Origin: Microbacterium sp.
Lineage (GTDB): Bacteria > Actinomycetota > Actinomycetes > Actinomycetales > Microbacteriaceae
DNA: 64,000 nt
Direction of reading: 5' to 3'
Assembly (NCBI GenBank): GCA_003248655.1
Contig: QFPM01000010.1
Location: forward strand, 58,842-122,841
Shown here: piece by piece, positions 1 through 8,961 of the stretch
Position numbering within the stretch: position 1 is the first letter of the stretch
Layout of the letters: the number at the start of each line of letters is the position of its first letter
Position numbers and translations under genes: made by a program
Notes under the pieces: generated by a model
Told to the model about the DNA's origin: nothing
What the model saw: only the letters and a program-made list of their open reading frames with translations
The model's database searches: none

Positions 1-2094
1 CGCGAGCGACGGGGTCGGGGGTGGCTGCGCGCGCTCATCGTCCTCGTCGGCGTGTTGCTCGTCGCGAGCATGACATCCCCGATCGTCACGCCCGCAGTGC
101 AGGCAGCCGACGCGCCGGCGTTCGACCCCGGCATGATCGTCTCAGACGAGAACTTCTATGACGGCAATGCTCTCACTGTGGAGCAGGTGCAGGGCTTTCT
201 CGTTTCACGGAACCGATGCGGCCAGGGCCCCAACTGCCTCGCGGCGTATCGGCAGGACACACCATCGATGCCCGCAAACAAATACTGCACCGCGATGAGC
301 GGCGTCAGGTCCGAGTCCGCGGCATCGATCATCGCTCGGGTTGGCCGGGCGTGCGGGATCAGCCAGCAGGCAATCATCGTGATTCTCCAGAAGGAGCAAT
401 CGCTGATCACGTCGACTTCTCCGACTCAATGGGGGCTCGACCATGCGATGGGTCATGCATGCCCCGACACCGCTCCGTGCGATCCTGCCTTTGCGGGCTT
501 CTTCTACCAGGTCTACTACGGAGCGCGACAGTTCCAGGTGTACCGATCTGACAAGACCTACTTCAACTGGTACAAGGCGAACGCATGGAACAACATCCGT
601 TTCAGCCCGGTGTCGGAGTGCGGCACGGGTCGGGTGTTCATCCGAAACGAGGCCACTGTCGGCCTGTATTTCTACACTCCCTACCAGCCCAATCAAGCCG
701 CGCTCGACAATCTGTACGGGCTCGGGGATGTCTGCAGTTCCTACGGCAACAGGAACTTCTGGCGCTTGTGGACCGACTGGTTCGGGGATCCTCGCGTCAA
801 CGCGCGGTCGCCCCTTGGGGTGATCAAGGACATGTGGGCTACCGAGGATGGCATCGCCTTCTGGGGCTGGGCGCTTGATCCCGACTACCCAACGACGTCG
901 GCGCAACTGAGGATCGAGGTCGGCGGCACGGTCACGTACTGGACGGCCAGCTCGTACTATCCGCAGGTCGAGTCAGGCTTTCCCGGAGCGGGCCCAAATC
1001 ACGGCTTTGGTGGCACGGTTCCCGCACCCCCCGGGACAACTCAGAACATCTGCGTCACGGTAGTCAATCAGGGAGGCGGTGTGGATACCTCGCTCGGTTG
1101 TCGAGCCATCGATCTGCCGCCGCGCGTTTCACCACGTGGTGAGATCAAAGAGCTGTGGACGACCTCGGCGGGGATTCACGCATGGGGCTGGGCGATCGAT
1201 CCAGATGCTGTCGCAGACAGTGTCCAGCTGAGTATCCGCGTCGACCAGACCTCCTACGAGTGGCTGGCGAACGCGCCGTATCCGGCGGGTCCGAGCCTGA
1301 TCCAGGGAGCCGGTCCGAACCATGGTTGGGGCGGCACGCTGCCGGTCGGGCCAGGGACACACTCCGTGTGCATCACGATGAAGAACATCAATGCAGGGGT
1401 GGACGGCGCATTCGGGTGTCGAAGTGTGACTGTGCCGACAGTGGCCGAGGTCTCACCCCATGGAGAAGTGAAGGAAATCTGGTCGAGCGACGGGAGCGGT
1501 ATCTCGTTGTGGGGTTGGGCGGTGGACCCCGATGCGCAGCAATCGTCTGTGCCGGTGACTGTGCAGGTCGACTCGAACTGGTACGCCTGGACGGCCGATC
1601 AGCCGAGCGAAGCGGCCAGGTCGGCGTATCCCGATGCTGGTGCGAATCATGGCTGGGGGGGTACTGTTCCGGCTTCGCCTGGCCACCACTGGGTATGTGT
1701 GTACTTCGGCAACATCGGTGATGGCGTTGACGTGAAGCGAGGATGCTACGAATTGACTGTCGCGTCAGCGCCTCAACCGAACGCGTCGCCGGTGACGAAG
1801 CTCATGGGAGCTTGGTCCGAGCCGGGTGCCATCATCCTCTGGGGCTACGCGGCCGACCCCGATGCCGCTACGAGTTCTCAGGTCGTCATCCAGGTCGACT
1901 CCTCGTGGTACCTCCTGACGGCCGATCTCGACTACCCGCCGGCGATTTCACTGTTTGCAGGCGCATCAGCCAAGAGTGGTTACTACGCGAAGATTCCTAC
2001 TCCCGCGGGACGCCACTGGTTGTGCGCCTACGCCATCAACCGCAATGACGGTCAAGACACGGCTCCGCAGTGCACACAGGTTTCCGTGCCCTGA
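1..2094 (+). CDS. Secreted repeat protein, 5' end outside the window
   Basis: The frame is open from the first base, so the true start lies upstream; a GTG at 52 is the first internal start but falls inside the signal peptide. An Arg-rich n-region and hydrophobic core end near PAVQA, a good signal-peptidase site. Residues about 25-245 (counted from 52) form one Cys- and Trp-rich domain of the type seen in actinobacterial secreted proteins; no catalytic function is evident. Four repeats of about 107 residues follow, starting near residues 253, 359, 468 and 578. Each has a motif like WGWAxDPD, then a GANHGWGGT-like stretch and a conserved late Cys. The repeats suggest an extracellular binding or wall-associated role. 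It converges with the next secreted gene, 12 bp away. Confidence 0.75.
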   Translation, partial: RERRGRGWLRALIVLVGVLLVASMTSPIVTPAVQAADAPAFDPGMIVSDENFYDGNALTVEQVQGFLVSRNRCGQGPNCLAAYRQDTPSMPANKYCTAMSGVRSESAASIIARVGRACGISQQAIIVILQKEQSLITSTSPTQWGLDHAMGHACPDTAPCDPAFAGFFYQVYYGARQFQVYRSDKTYFNWYKANAWNNIRFSPVSECGTGRVFIRNEATVGLYFYTPYQPNQAALDNLYGLGDVCSSYGNRNFWRLWTDWFGDPRVNARSPLGVIKDMWATEDGIAFWGWALDPDYPTTSAQLRIEVGGTVTYWTASSYYPQVESGFPGAGPNHGFGGTVPAPPGTTQNICVTVVNQGGGVDTSLGCRAIDLPPRVSPRGEIKELWTTSAGIHAWGWAIDPDAVADSVQLSIRVDQTSYEWLANAPYPAGPSLIQGAGPNHGWGGTLPVGPGTHSVCITMKNINAGVDGAFGCRSVTVPTVAEVSPHGEVKEIWSSDGSGISLWGWAVDPDAQQSSVPVTVQVDSNWYAWTADQPSEAARSAYPDAGANHGWGGTVPASPGHHWVCVYFGNIGDGVDVKRGCYELTVASAPQPNASPVTKLMGAWSEPGAIILWGYAADPDAATSSQVVIQVDSSWYLLTADLDYPPAISLFAGASAKSGYYAKIPTPAGRHWLCAYAINRNDGQDTAPQCTQVSVP

Positions 2095-2106
2095 CTATCC
2101 CCGCCG

Positions 2107-3279
2107 TCAGTGGAGGTCGATCTGCCAGGAACCCTCGGAAGTTATCTGCAGAAGCGCCGGACTCACCAGGGGACGCGTTCCCCAATAGTCGCCGATGGTG
2201 TTCGCCAGCAGGTCGAAGTCTCCGGTGTACGACAGGGCCCAGATGCCGAAGTAGCCCTCCCCATGGTGTGACATGGTCGCGAAGGCACCAGCCGAGTTGA
2301 ACATGATGACGTCGTCACCGCTCCCGGTGGCGCTGGAGCCCACTTGTCGAGCTTCGGAGATGTCATAGGTGCGGAGAGTCCACGGAGAGTTCGCCGTGAT
2401 GGTGAGAGTCGTGTAGAGAATCGAATCAAAATCCGCGAAACCGATGATCTGCCGACCGCTGTACGCGCCGATCGTGTTGACGAGCAGGTCCAGTTTCGGA
2501 TCCTCAGCTGTTCCAGCCCACACGCTGGTGTTCCCCGTGCAGGCAGGGCAGGAGAACTCGAGGATGCGTGTGGCTGACTCTATTGCGACGTTGACCACGC
2601 CATCACCCGTGCCGCTGATCGGGATCTCGGTCGTCCAGAGGGTGACCCACACTGGCCCGGGAGAACTCGCCGCGAAAGTAACGGGTTCGGGAACCTGATA
2701 GCCGGGCGGCACGTACTCCGCCGTGGCACAGTAGGTTCCCGCGCTCAGACCGATCCCGAATCCGCCGGTGGACCACCGGCTCGTCGCAGTCGTGTTGCGC
2801 CAGACGCCCTGGCCACCCGACCCGCAGACGCCCTCGGAGATGAACGCCGTCACGCCGTTGACACCCGCGCCGAAGGCATCTTTCACGACGAGCGCCCCTG
2901 TGACAATCGGCGGGGGACCAGGCAGCCACACGGTCACCCAGTTCGCCGGTCTGGCTTCCATCGTGAAGATCACGGTGGAGGGCACGGAGTACGGGGACGG
3001 AACGCTCAGCGTAACTATGCAGTACTGCCCGGGCGCGAGCCCGATACCGAACGCCCCGTAGGCGTCTGGGCGCGTGGTCGTCGTCGTCAACCAGACAGGC
3101 TGTCCATTGCAGTCGTTCTCGCGGATCTCAACCGTCACGCCTGGAACCAGTTCGGAGCCGGGACCCTTGATCGACACCGCCCCGGTCCCGATTGACGCGG
3201 CCGAGGCGAGTTGCGCGACGCCCGTCACTGAGAGGCCGATAACCAAGGCGCCGAGCGTAAGACTCGTAGCAAGCCTCAT
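2107..3279 (-). CDS. Secreted protein with two SpaA-like repeats
   Basis: Translation probably starts at ATG 3279, just before a clear signal peptide (MRLATSL, hydrophobic core, cleavage near LASAAS); an upstream in-frame start would add 20 charged residues ahead of it. The mature protein has two beta-rich repeats of about 90 residues with the shared motif FGIGLxxGxYC, resembling SpaA/carboxypeptidase-regulatory-like prealbumin folds. The C-terminal half carries a second duplicated motif (DLLVNTIGAYSG and DLLANTIGDYWG). No sortase motif or C-terminal membrane anchor is visible. It lies downstream of the rhamnose operon on the same strand, so read-through is possible. Function unknown; a surface or matrix protein is the best inference. 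Confidence 0.7.
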   Translation of the reverse strand: MRLATSLTLGALVIGLSVTGVAQLASAASIGTGAVSIKGPGSELVPGVTVEIRENDCNGQPVWLTTTTTRPDAYGAFGIGLAPGQYCIVTLSVPSPYSVPSTVIFTMEARPANWVTVWLPGPPPIVTGALVVKDAFGAGVNGVTAFISEGVCGSGGQGVWRNTTATSRWSTGGFGIGLSAGTYCATAEYVPPGYQVPEPVTFAASSPGPVWVTLWTTEIPISGTGDGVVNVAIESATRILEFSCPACTGNTSVWAGTAEDPKLDLLVNTIGAYSGRQIIGFADFDSILYTTLTITANSPWTLRTYDISEARQVGSSATGSGDDVIMFNSAGAFATMSHHGEGYFGIWALSYTGDFDLLANTIGDYWGTRPLVSPALLQITSEGSWQIDLH

Positions 3280-3402
3280 TCTCCAGCGAGTGCGGTCGTC
3301 AGATTGCGCCACGACACGGTGATGATCGCGGGTCCACATAGTGCGATCATAGTGATCCTTCGAAATTTGCGCACGAAGAGATCGGCCGGGTAGGGCGGCG
3401 AG

Positions 3403-4809
3403 CTACTGCCCGAGATACTGACGCATGGTGCGGCCGTGTGCGGTCGTGAAACCGGACTCTTCGATTCGTTCAAGACCCAGCACGCTGTTGCGGGGTCTCG
3501 GTGCGATCGGATTTGTAGCGGATGCGAAGTACTCTTCGGTCGAGACGCCCGTTATTCGCGCCGGATCGTGCCCCGTGAGTTCGAACACGGTCCGCGCGAT
3601 GTCTGCCCACGACTGCGGCTCGCCGCCGCCGGTCAGGTTATAGATGCCGTACGCGCCGGCGGTGTCGAGGAGGTGGCGGATGCCGCTGGCGATGTCCTCG
3701 GTGAACGTCAGACGTCCGATCTGATCGTCGACGACCTTGGGGTCGACGCCGCGCTCAGCGAGCGATGCCATCGTGCGGACGAAGTTGTTGCCTTCGCCGA
3801 TCACCCAGCTGGTCCGCACGATGTAGTGGCGCGGGACGGTCGACACGATCGCATCGCCGGCCGCCTTCGTCTGTCCGTAGACGCCCAGGGGGCAGATCGG
3901 GTCGCCTTCGAGGTAGGGACGGTCGAGCGTCCCGTCGAACACGTAGTCGCTGGACACGTGCATGAGGGTGATGGCGTTCTCCGCGGCGATGCGTGCCAGG
4001 GCGGCGACGCCGGTGACGTTCGTGGCCCAGGCATCCTTGCGACCCTGGGGCGTCTCGGCGAGGTCGACCTTCGTGTATGCCGCGGCGTTGATGATCGCGC
4101 CGTAGTCGCGCCAGCGGCGAGCGGTCGCGAGGTCGGGGGACGAGATGTCGAGTGTCGACCGGTCGGCGTACTCGACATGCGGCGCGTCACCGTACTCTGC
4201 GCGCAGTGCGCGGCCGAGCTGACCGTTCGATCCGATGATCAGGATTTTCCTCGGCGGGATCGGGGTGACGTCCGCAAGCCGGGGGTGCGAGAGATCCTTC
4301 GGGGAGATCTCTACGTCGGACAGTGGGATCGGCCAGTCGATGGCGGCCGTCTCGTCGGCGAGATTCACGAACGAGTAGGCGGCATCCGGCGACCAGTGGT
4401 CGTTGACGAGGTAGGCGTACGCGGTGTCGGGCTCGAGGGTCTGGTACGAGTTGCCGACACCGCGCGGCACGAAGATCGCTTTCGACGGGTCGAGTTCGGT
4501 GGTGAAGACTGCGCCGAAGGTGGGACCTTGGCGCAGGTCGACCCAGGCGCCGAAGATGCGACCCGTGGCGACGGACACCCACTTGTCCCACGGTTCGGCG
4601 TGGATGCCGCGGGTGGTGCCGACCGCATCGTTGAACGAGATGTTGTTCTGCACCGGCCCGAAGTCGGGAAGGCCCAGAGCGGTCATCTTCTCGCGCTGCC
4701 AGTTCTCCTTGAACCACCCGCGCGCGTCGCCGTGGACGGGAAGGTCGAAGACCACGAGACCCGGAATGCTCGTCTCGGTCGCCCCGAGGGGTTTTCCGTA
4801 CTCGGTCAC
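3403..4809 (-). CDS. Fused dTDP-4-dehydrorhamnose 3,5-epimerase / reductase (RmlC-RmlD)
   Basis: This 468-residue protein joins the last two steps of dTDP-L-rhamnose synthesis. Residues 1-about 195 are an RmlC cupin with the expected RGIHAE segment holding the catalytic His. From about residue 205 an RmlD reductase begins with the nucleotide-binding motif GSNGQLGRAL, followed by SSDYVFDG and the YGQTK (YxxxK) catalytic pair. The GTG at 4809 is chosen because it lies 4 nt after the rfbB stop and gives the normal RmlC start (TEYGKPLG); the longer frame runs into rfbB. It is the last gene of the rfbA-rfbB operon. The RmlC-RmlD fusion is known in some actinobacteria. Confidence 0.92.
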   Translation of the reverse strand: MTEYGKPLGATETSIPGLVVFDLPVHGDARGWFKENWQREKMTALGLPDFGPVQNNISFNDAVGTTRGIHAEPWDKWVSVATGRIFGAWVDLRQGPTFGAVFTTELDPSKAIFVPRGVGNSYQTLEPDTAYAYLVNDHWSPDAAYSFVNLADETAAIDWPIPLSDVEISPKDLSHPRLADVTPIPPRKILIIGSNGQLGRALRAEYGDAPHVEYADRSTLDISSPDLATARRWRDYGAIINAAAYTKVDLAETPQGRKDAWATNVTGVAALARIAAENAITLMHVSSDYVFDGTLDRPYLEGDPICPLGVYGQTKAAGDAIVSTVPRHYIVRTSWVIGEGNNFVRTMASLAERGVDPKVVDDQIGRLTFTEDIASGIRHLLDTAGAYGIYNLTGGGEPQSWADIARTVFELTGHDPARITGVSTEEYFASATNPIAPRPRNSVLGLERIEESGFTTAHGRTMRQYLGQ

Positions 4810-4813
4810 GCCG

Positions 4814-5812
4814 TCACTGTCCCTTGCTCGCGTAGAACGCCTCGACGCCGTCCTTGTCTGCGGCCCACCACGCCTCGTTGGCGCGATACCAGTCGATCGT
4901 CGCCGCGAGCCCCGCCTCGAAGTCGCGGTACTGGGGCTGCCAGCCGAGCTCCGTGCGCAGCTTGGTCGAGTCGATCGCGTAGCGCAGGTCGTGGCCCGCG
5001 CGGTCGGTGACGTGATCGTAGGCGTCGGCATCCTGGCCCATGAGCTCGAGGATCAGCTCGACGACGGTCTTGTTGTCCTTCTCGCCGTCCGCGCCGATCA
5101 GGTACGTCTCACCGATCTCGCCCTTCTCCAGGATCGTCAGGACGGCCGACGAGTGGTCGTCGGCGTGGATCCAGTCTCGAACGTTCTCGCCCGTGCCGTA
5201 GAGCTTGGGGCGGATGCCCCGGACCACGTTCGTGATCTGGCGGGGAATGAACTTCTCGACGTGCTGGTACGGGCCGTAGTTGTTCGAACAGTTCGAGATC
5301 GTCGCCCGCACGCCGAACGAGCGCACCCACGCGCGCACGAGCAGGTCGGAGCCCGCCTTCGTGCTGCTGTACGGCGACGAGGGGTTGTACGGGGTGTTCT
5401 CCGTGAAGCGCTCGGGGTCGTCGAGCTCGAGGTCGCCGTAGACCTCGTCCGTGGAGATGTGGTGGAGGCGCGTGCCGTGCTTCCGTGCGGCCTCCAGCAG
5501 CGTGTAGGTGCCGATGATGTTCGTGTCGAGGAACGGCCGCGGATCGTTGAGCGAGTTGTCGTTGTGCGACTCGGCGGCGTAGTGCACGACCGCGTCGGCA
5601 TCCGCGAAGAGCTCGTCGACGAGCGCGGCGTCGGCGATGTCGCCCCGCACGAACGTCAGGCGGTCGTCGGGCAGGCCGTCGAGCGACGCCCGGTTGCCGG
5701 CGTAGGTGAGCTTGTCGAGCACCGTGACGTGGTCGTCCGTGTGCGAGAGCACGTGGTGGACGAAGTTCGAGCCGATGAAGCCGGCTCCTCCTGTGACGAG
5801 CAGTCTGGCCAT
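4814..5812 (-). CDS. rfbB: dTDP-glucose 4,6-dehydratase
   Basis: A 332-residue short-chain dehydrogenase/reductase that converts dTDP-glucose to dTDP-4-keto-6-deoxyglucose, the second step to dTDP-rhamnose. The Rossmann motif GGAGFIG is at residues 7-13, the DEVYGD dehydratase motif near 120, and SPYSSTKAG supplies the YxxxK catalytic pair near 145. The length is normal for RmlB. The start codon overlaps the rfbA stop by one base (TGATG) and the stop is 4 nt before rmlCD, indicating translational coupling in one operon. Confidence 0.96.
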   Translation of the reverse strand: MARLLVTGGAGFIGSNFVHHVLSHTDDHVTVLDKLTYAGNRASLDGLPDDRLTFVRGDIADAALVDELFADADAVVHYAAESHNDNSLNDPRPFLDTNIIGTYTLLEAARKHGTRLHHISTDEVYGDLELDDPERFTENTPYNPSSPYSSTKAGSDLLVRAWVRSFGVRATISNCSNNYGPYQHVEKFIPRQITNVVRGIRPKLYGTGENVRDWIHADDHSSAVLTILEKGEIGETYLIGADGEKDNKTVVELILELMGQDADAYDHVTDRAGHDLRYAIDSTKLRTELGWQPQYRDFEAGLAATIDWYRANEAWWAADKDGVEAFYASKGQ

Positions 5813-6681
5813 CAGCGTCCCCTCTCCAGGACTTCGAGCAGGTACGAGCCGTAGCCGGACTTGACGAGCCTCTCCGCGCGCGTGCGAAGGTCGTCGTCGC
5901 TCAGGAAGCCCTGGCGCCAGCCGACCTCTTCGGGCGCGCCGATCTTCATGCCGGTGCGGCGCTCGATGGTGCGCACGTAGTCACCGGCATCCGTCATCTG
6001 GTCGAAGGTGCCCGTGTCGAGCCAGGCGGTGCCGCGGGGGAGCACCGCGACCTGGAGCGTGCCGCGTTCGAGGTAGGCGCGGTTGACATCCGTGATCTCG
6101 TACTCGCCGCGCGGGCTGGGCTGCAGCCCCCGCGCGATCTCCACGACGTCGTTGTCGTAGAAGTACAGGCCGGGGACGGCGAAGTTGCTCTTCGGACTCG
6201 CGGGCTTTTCTTCGAGCGAGATCGCGCGACCGGCGCCGTCGAACTCCACGACGCCGTAGGCCGACGGCTCGGCGACCCAGTACGCGAAGACGGCGCCGCC
6301 GTCGATGTCCGCGTAGCGCTTGAGCTGCGAGCCGAGGCCGGGGCCGTAGAGCAGGTTGTCGCCGAGGACGAGGGCGACCTTCTCGTCGCCGATGAAGTCC
6401 GCGCCGATCGTGAACGCCTGCGCGAGCCCGTCAGGCGAGGGCTGGCGGGCGAACGTCAGGTTGACCCCGAACTGCGAGCCGTCGCCGAGCAGCCGCTCGA
6501 ACTGCTCCGCGTCGTGGGGAGTCGTGATGACGAGGATGTCATCGATGCCCGCGAGCATGAGCGTCGACAGCGGGTAATAGACCATCGGCTTGTCGTAGAC
6601 CGGGATGAGCTGCTTGGAGATGCCCAACGTGATCGGGTGCAGCCGCGTGCCCGAACCTCCGGCGAGGATGATGCCTTTCAC
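5812..6681 (-). CDS. rfbA: Glucose-1-phosphate thymidylyltransferase
   Basis: RmlA makes dTDP-glucose from glucose-1-phosphate and dTTP, the entry step of the rhamnose pathway. The N-terminus KGIILAGGSGTRL is the nucleotidyltransferase signature, with VLGDNL in the middle and PSPRGEYEITDVN as the family motif. GTG 6681 is preferred over ATG 6699 because it gives the usual 289-residue length and has an AGGA about 9 nt upstream, whereas the ATG has no ribosome-binding site. The gene overlaps rfbB by one base. Confidence 0.94.
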   Translation of the reverse strand: MKGIILAGGSGTRLHPITLGISKQLIPVYDKPMVYYPLSTLMLAGIDDILVITTPHDAEQFERLLGDGSQFGVNLTFARQPSPDGLAQAFTIGADFIGDEKVALVLGDNLLYGPGLGSQLKRYADIDGGAVFAYWVAEPSAYGVVEFDGAGRAISLEEKPASPKSNFAVPGLYFYDNDVVEIARGLQPSPRGEYEITDVNRAYLERGTLQVAVLPRGTAWLDTGTFDQMTDAGDYVRTIERRTGMKIGAPEEVGWRQGFLSDDDLRTRAERLVKSGYGSYLLEVLERGR

Positions 6682-6737
6682 AGGAGTCCATCCTGCCATG
6701 GACCGTCGGGTGCACCTGGGTGGCGCCCCAGTGGGCG

Positions 6738-7874
6738 CTACTTCAGCAGGCTTCGCGCGGAAAGCTCGGCGAGCGAGCGGTCGTAACCCTCACCCTCGAT
6801 CGGCTCGGTGAGCACCCATTCGACGAACCGGCGGACGCCCTCGGGGAATGCGACGGTGGCGGTGAGGCCGAGTGTGTCGCGCAGCCGCGAGGTGTCGGCG
6901 ACGTTGTGGCGGATGTCGCCGAGCCGGAAGTTCCCCGAGACGCGCGTAGGCGTGCGGGTGCCGAAGGCGTCGAACAACGCCTCGACGACGTCGAGAACGG
7001 TGGTGGCTTCACCTGAGCCGACGTTGAACGTGCCGCCTGCAGCCTGGCGCGCCGTGGCGGCGACGAAGGTCGCCTCCACGACATCGTCGATATACACGAA
7101 GTCGCGGCTTTCCAAGCCGTCCTCGAAAATGTTGATCTCGGCGCCGCGTCGGATCAGCGTCGAGAAGATCGAGAGGATGCCGGTGTACGGGTTCTTGAGC
7201 GACTGCCCTGGTCCGTACACGTTCTGGTAGCGCACCGAGACCGGTTCGACGCCGATGCCGGGAGCGACCGTCATCACGAGCGACTCCTGCATCTGCTTGG
7301 TGATGCCGTACACCGATGAGGGATGGAGCAGCGAGTCCTCGCCGGTCGGCACCATGGTGAGGACGTCTTCGCCGGGGGAGTGCACCTCGAAGTCGCCGGC
7401 CGCCATGTCTTCCTCATTGCGATGTCCGGGATAGACGATGCGCCCATCGCGTGTCCGGTACGCGCCCTCGCCGTAGATCGAGCGCGACGAGGCGATCACG
7501 ATGCGCTTCACCGCGTGCGGTTCGTTGCTGAGGATGTCAAGGAGCTTCGCCGTGCCGCCGACATTGGTCTCGACGTAGCGATCGATCTCGTACATTGACT
7601 GACCTGTGCCGGTCTCCGCCGCGAGGTGGATGACGATCGACGCACCGCGCAGGGCCGCGCGCAAGTCATCTGCGCTCGTCACGCTACCGCGGATGACATC
7701 CGCGACTCCGTCGAGCGAGCGCAGCAGCGGAGAGGTGTTCTCGGGATCTTCGCCGTGGACCTGGGCGACGAGCGAATCGAGAACCGAGACCGTGTAGCCC
7801 GCGTCGACGAAACGTCGAGCCAAGCGGGTGCCGATGAACCCTGCGCCGCCGGTGATGAGCACGTGATCTGGCAC
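6738..7874 (-). CDS. NAD-dependent sugar-nucleotide epimerase/dehydratase
   Basis: A 378-residue extended SDR with GGAGFIG at residues 8-14 and YGITK as the catalytic YxxxK. An HLAAETGTGQSMYE segment follows the cofactor domain. The overall pattern recalls dTDP-L-rhamnose 4-epimerases, which make dTDP-6-deoxy-L-talose; the substrate assignment is inference from family resemblance and from the adjacent rfbA-rfbB-rmlCD genes. UDP-glucose 4-epimerase activity is an alternative. GTG 7874 has AGGAG 9-13 nt upstream. It is the first gene of the minus-strand rhamnose operon, 56 nt before rfbA, and is divergent from the glycosyltransferase at 8029. Confidence 0.8.
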   Translation of the reverse strand: MPDHVLITGGAGFIGTRLARRFVDAGYTVSVLDSLVAQVHGEDPENTSPLLRSLDGVADVIRGSVTSADDLRAALRGASIVIHLAAETGTGQSMYEIDRYVETNVGGTAKLLDILSNEPHAVKRIVIASSRSIYGEGAYRTRDGRIVYPGHRNEEDMAAGDFEVHSPGEDVLTMVPTGEDSLLHPSSVYGITKQMQESLVMTVAPGIGVEPVSVRYQNVYGPGQSLKNPYTGILSIFSTLIRRGAEINIFEDGLESRDFVYIDDVVEATFVAATARQAAGGTFNVGSGEATTVLDVVEALFDAFGTRTPTRVSGNFRLGDIRHNVADTSRLRDTLGLTATVAFPEGVRRFVEWVLTEPIEGEGYDRSLAELSARSLLK

Positions 7875-8028
7875 GCGGAACTCCTGTCGTTTTAGCCGCG
7901 CGACGATTGTGGGCGCGGCGACCGTTGCACGAGTCTACCGCCGAGCTTGCGGCGAGCATCCGGGCGTCCGCCGATAGGCTTGGGCCTTGCCCGAACTGGC
8001 TTGAAGGCCAGGCGTGAGAGGTTGAGCG
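7875..8028. promoter_or_regulatory. Divergent promoter region between rhamnose operon and GT gene
   Basis: This 154-bp gap separates two divergent transcription units. TAGGCT at 7975-7980 is a likely -10 box for the plus-strand glycosyltransferase, giving a leader of about 40 nt. TAGACT on the minus strand (7932-7937) is a likely -10 box for the epimerase-rfb operon. Neither has a convincing -35 box at 17 nt, so these are pattern matches only. Confidence 0.4.
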
Positions 8029-8961
8029 ATGGCTGGAAGCACGAGTGCGGATGGAACGGTAGCGGTCATCTCCGCATATCACCCACCCTCCGACCTCGCC
8101 GGTCGAGCGCAAGAGCTTCTCGATCAGGTTGAGCGCGTCATCGTCGTCGATGACGGCAGCGACGCCGTCCGCACGTGGGAAGTCACCTCATCGAGGCTCG
8201 AGACGATCGATCTTCGGCAGAATCGAGGGATCGCCGGGGCACTGAACGCCGGGCTTGAACGTGCGGCACAACTCGGCGCCAGGTTCGCTCTCGTTCTCGA
8301 CCAGGACTCGATCGTGCCGACCGGCTACGTCGAACGCGCCCGCGCCTTCATGGAAGGCTCGCTCGCAGCGGGTTCGCCGGTCGCGGCCGTCGCGCCAGCT
8401 CTCGTCGAAGGTGACGAGATCAGCGTGATCAGCGGCGGCCGTCCACTCGATCCCATCCAGTCCGGTCAGGTGATCTTGCTCGCTGCCTTCGACAAGATCG
8501 GGCCTCTGGCAGACGACTTCGTCATTGACGCCGTCGACAGCGAGTACACGTTGCGCGCGCGTTCGGCGGGTTACGAGATCTATCTCGTCCCCGGCCTCGA
8601 ACTCGGGCACTCGCTCGGCGAGCTGCGCCCACTGATCGTATTCGGTCGGCACCGCCGCATCCTCGGTCGACAGCGATACTGGAGGTATCACGCGCCTTTC
8701 CGCACGTATTACATGGTGCGAAACGGCCTCCTCCTGTGGCGTCGGCACCGCCGGGGGGCCGTTCTATGGCTGATGCGCCGCACGGCGTATCTTCTGGTCG
8801 ACGTCAGCTACACGAGCCTCGCCTCGCCTGACCGGAGAGCGCAGTTCGTTGCGGCCGCGCATGGCTTTCGCGATGCCGTGCGGGGCCGAAGCGGTCGAAT
8901 CGCCCCGCGCACGCTATCGGCGATCGAACGTCTGAGCGTGGGCGTGGAGCCCGATGTCTGA
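8029..8961 (+). CDS. GT2 glycosyltransferase, rhamnosyltransferase-like
   Basis: A 310-residue family 2 glycosyltransferase. The N-terminal region has VIVVDDGS, then QNRGIAGALNAG and the metal-binding LVLDQDS, which together are typical of dTDP-rhamnose-using transferases in the RfbF/WbbL group. A C-terminal Arg-rich amphipathic stretch (about 200-260) is likely membrane-associated. It sits beside the dTDP-rhamnose genes and overlaps the flippase gene by 8 nt, so it probably adds rhamnose to the lipid-linked glycan exported by that flippase. Substrate and acceptor are inferred. Confidence 0.85.
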   Translation: MAGSTSADGTVAVISAYHPPSDLAGRAQELLDQVERVIVVDDGSDAVRTWEVTSSRLETIDLRQNRGIAGALNAGLERAAQLGARFALVLDQDSIVPTGYVERARAFMEGSLAAGSPVAAVAPALVEGDEISVISGGRPLDPIQSGQVILLAAFDKIGPLADDFVIDAVDSEYTLRARSAGYEIYLVPGLELGHSLGELRPLIVFGRHRRILGRQRYWRYHAPFRTYYMVRNGLLLWRRHRRGAVLWLMRRTAYLLVDVSYTSLASPDRRAQFVAAAHGFRDAVRGRSGRIAPRTLSAIERLSVGVEPDV

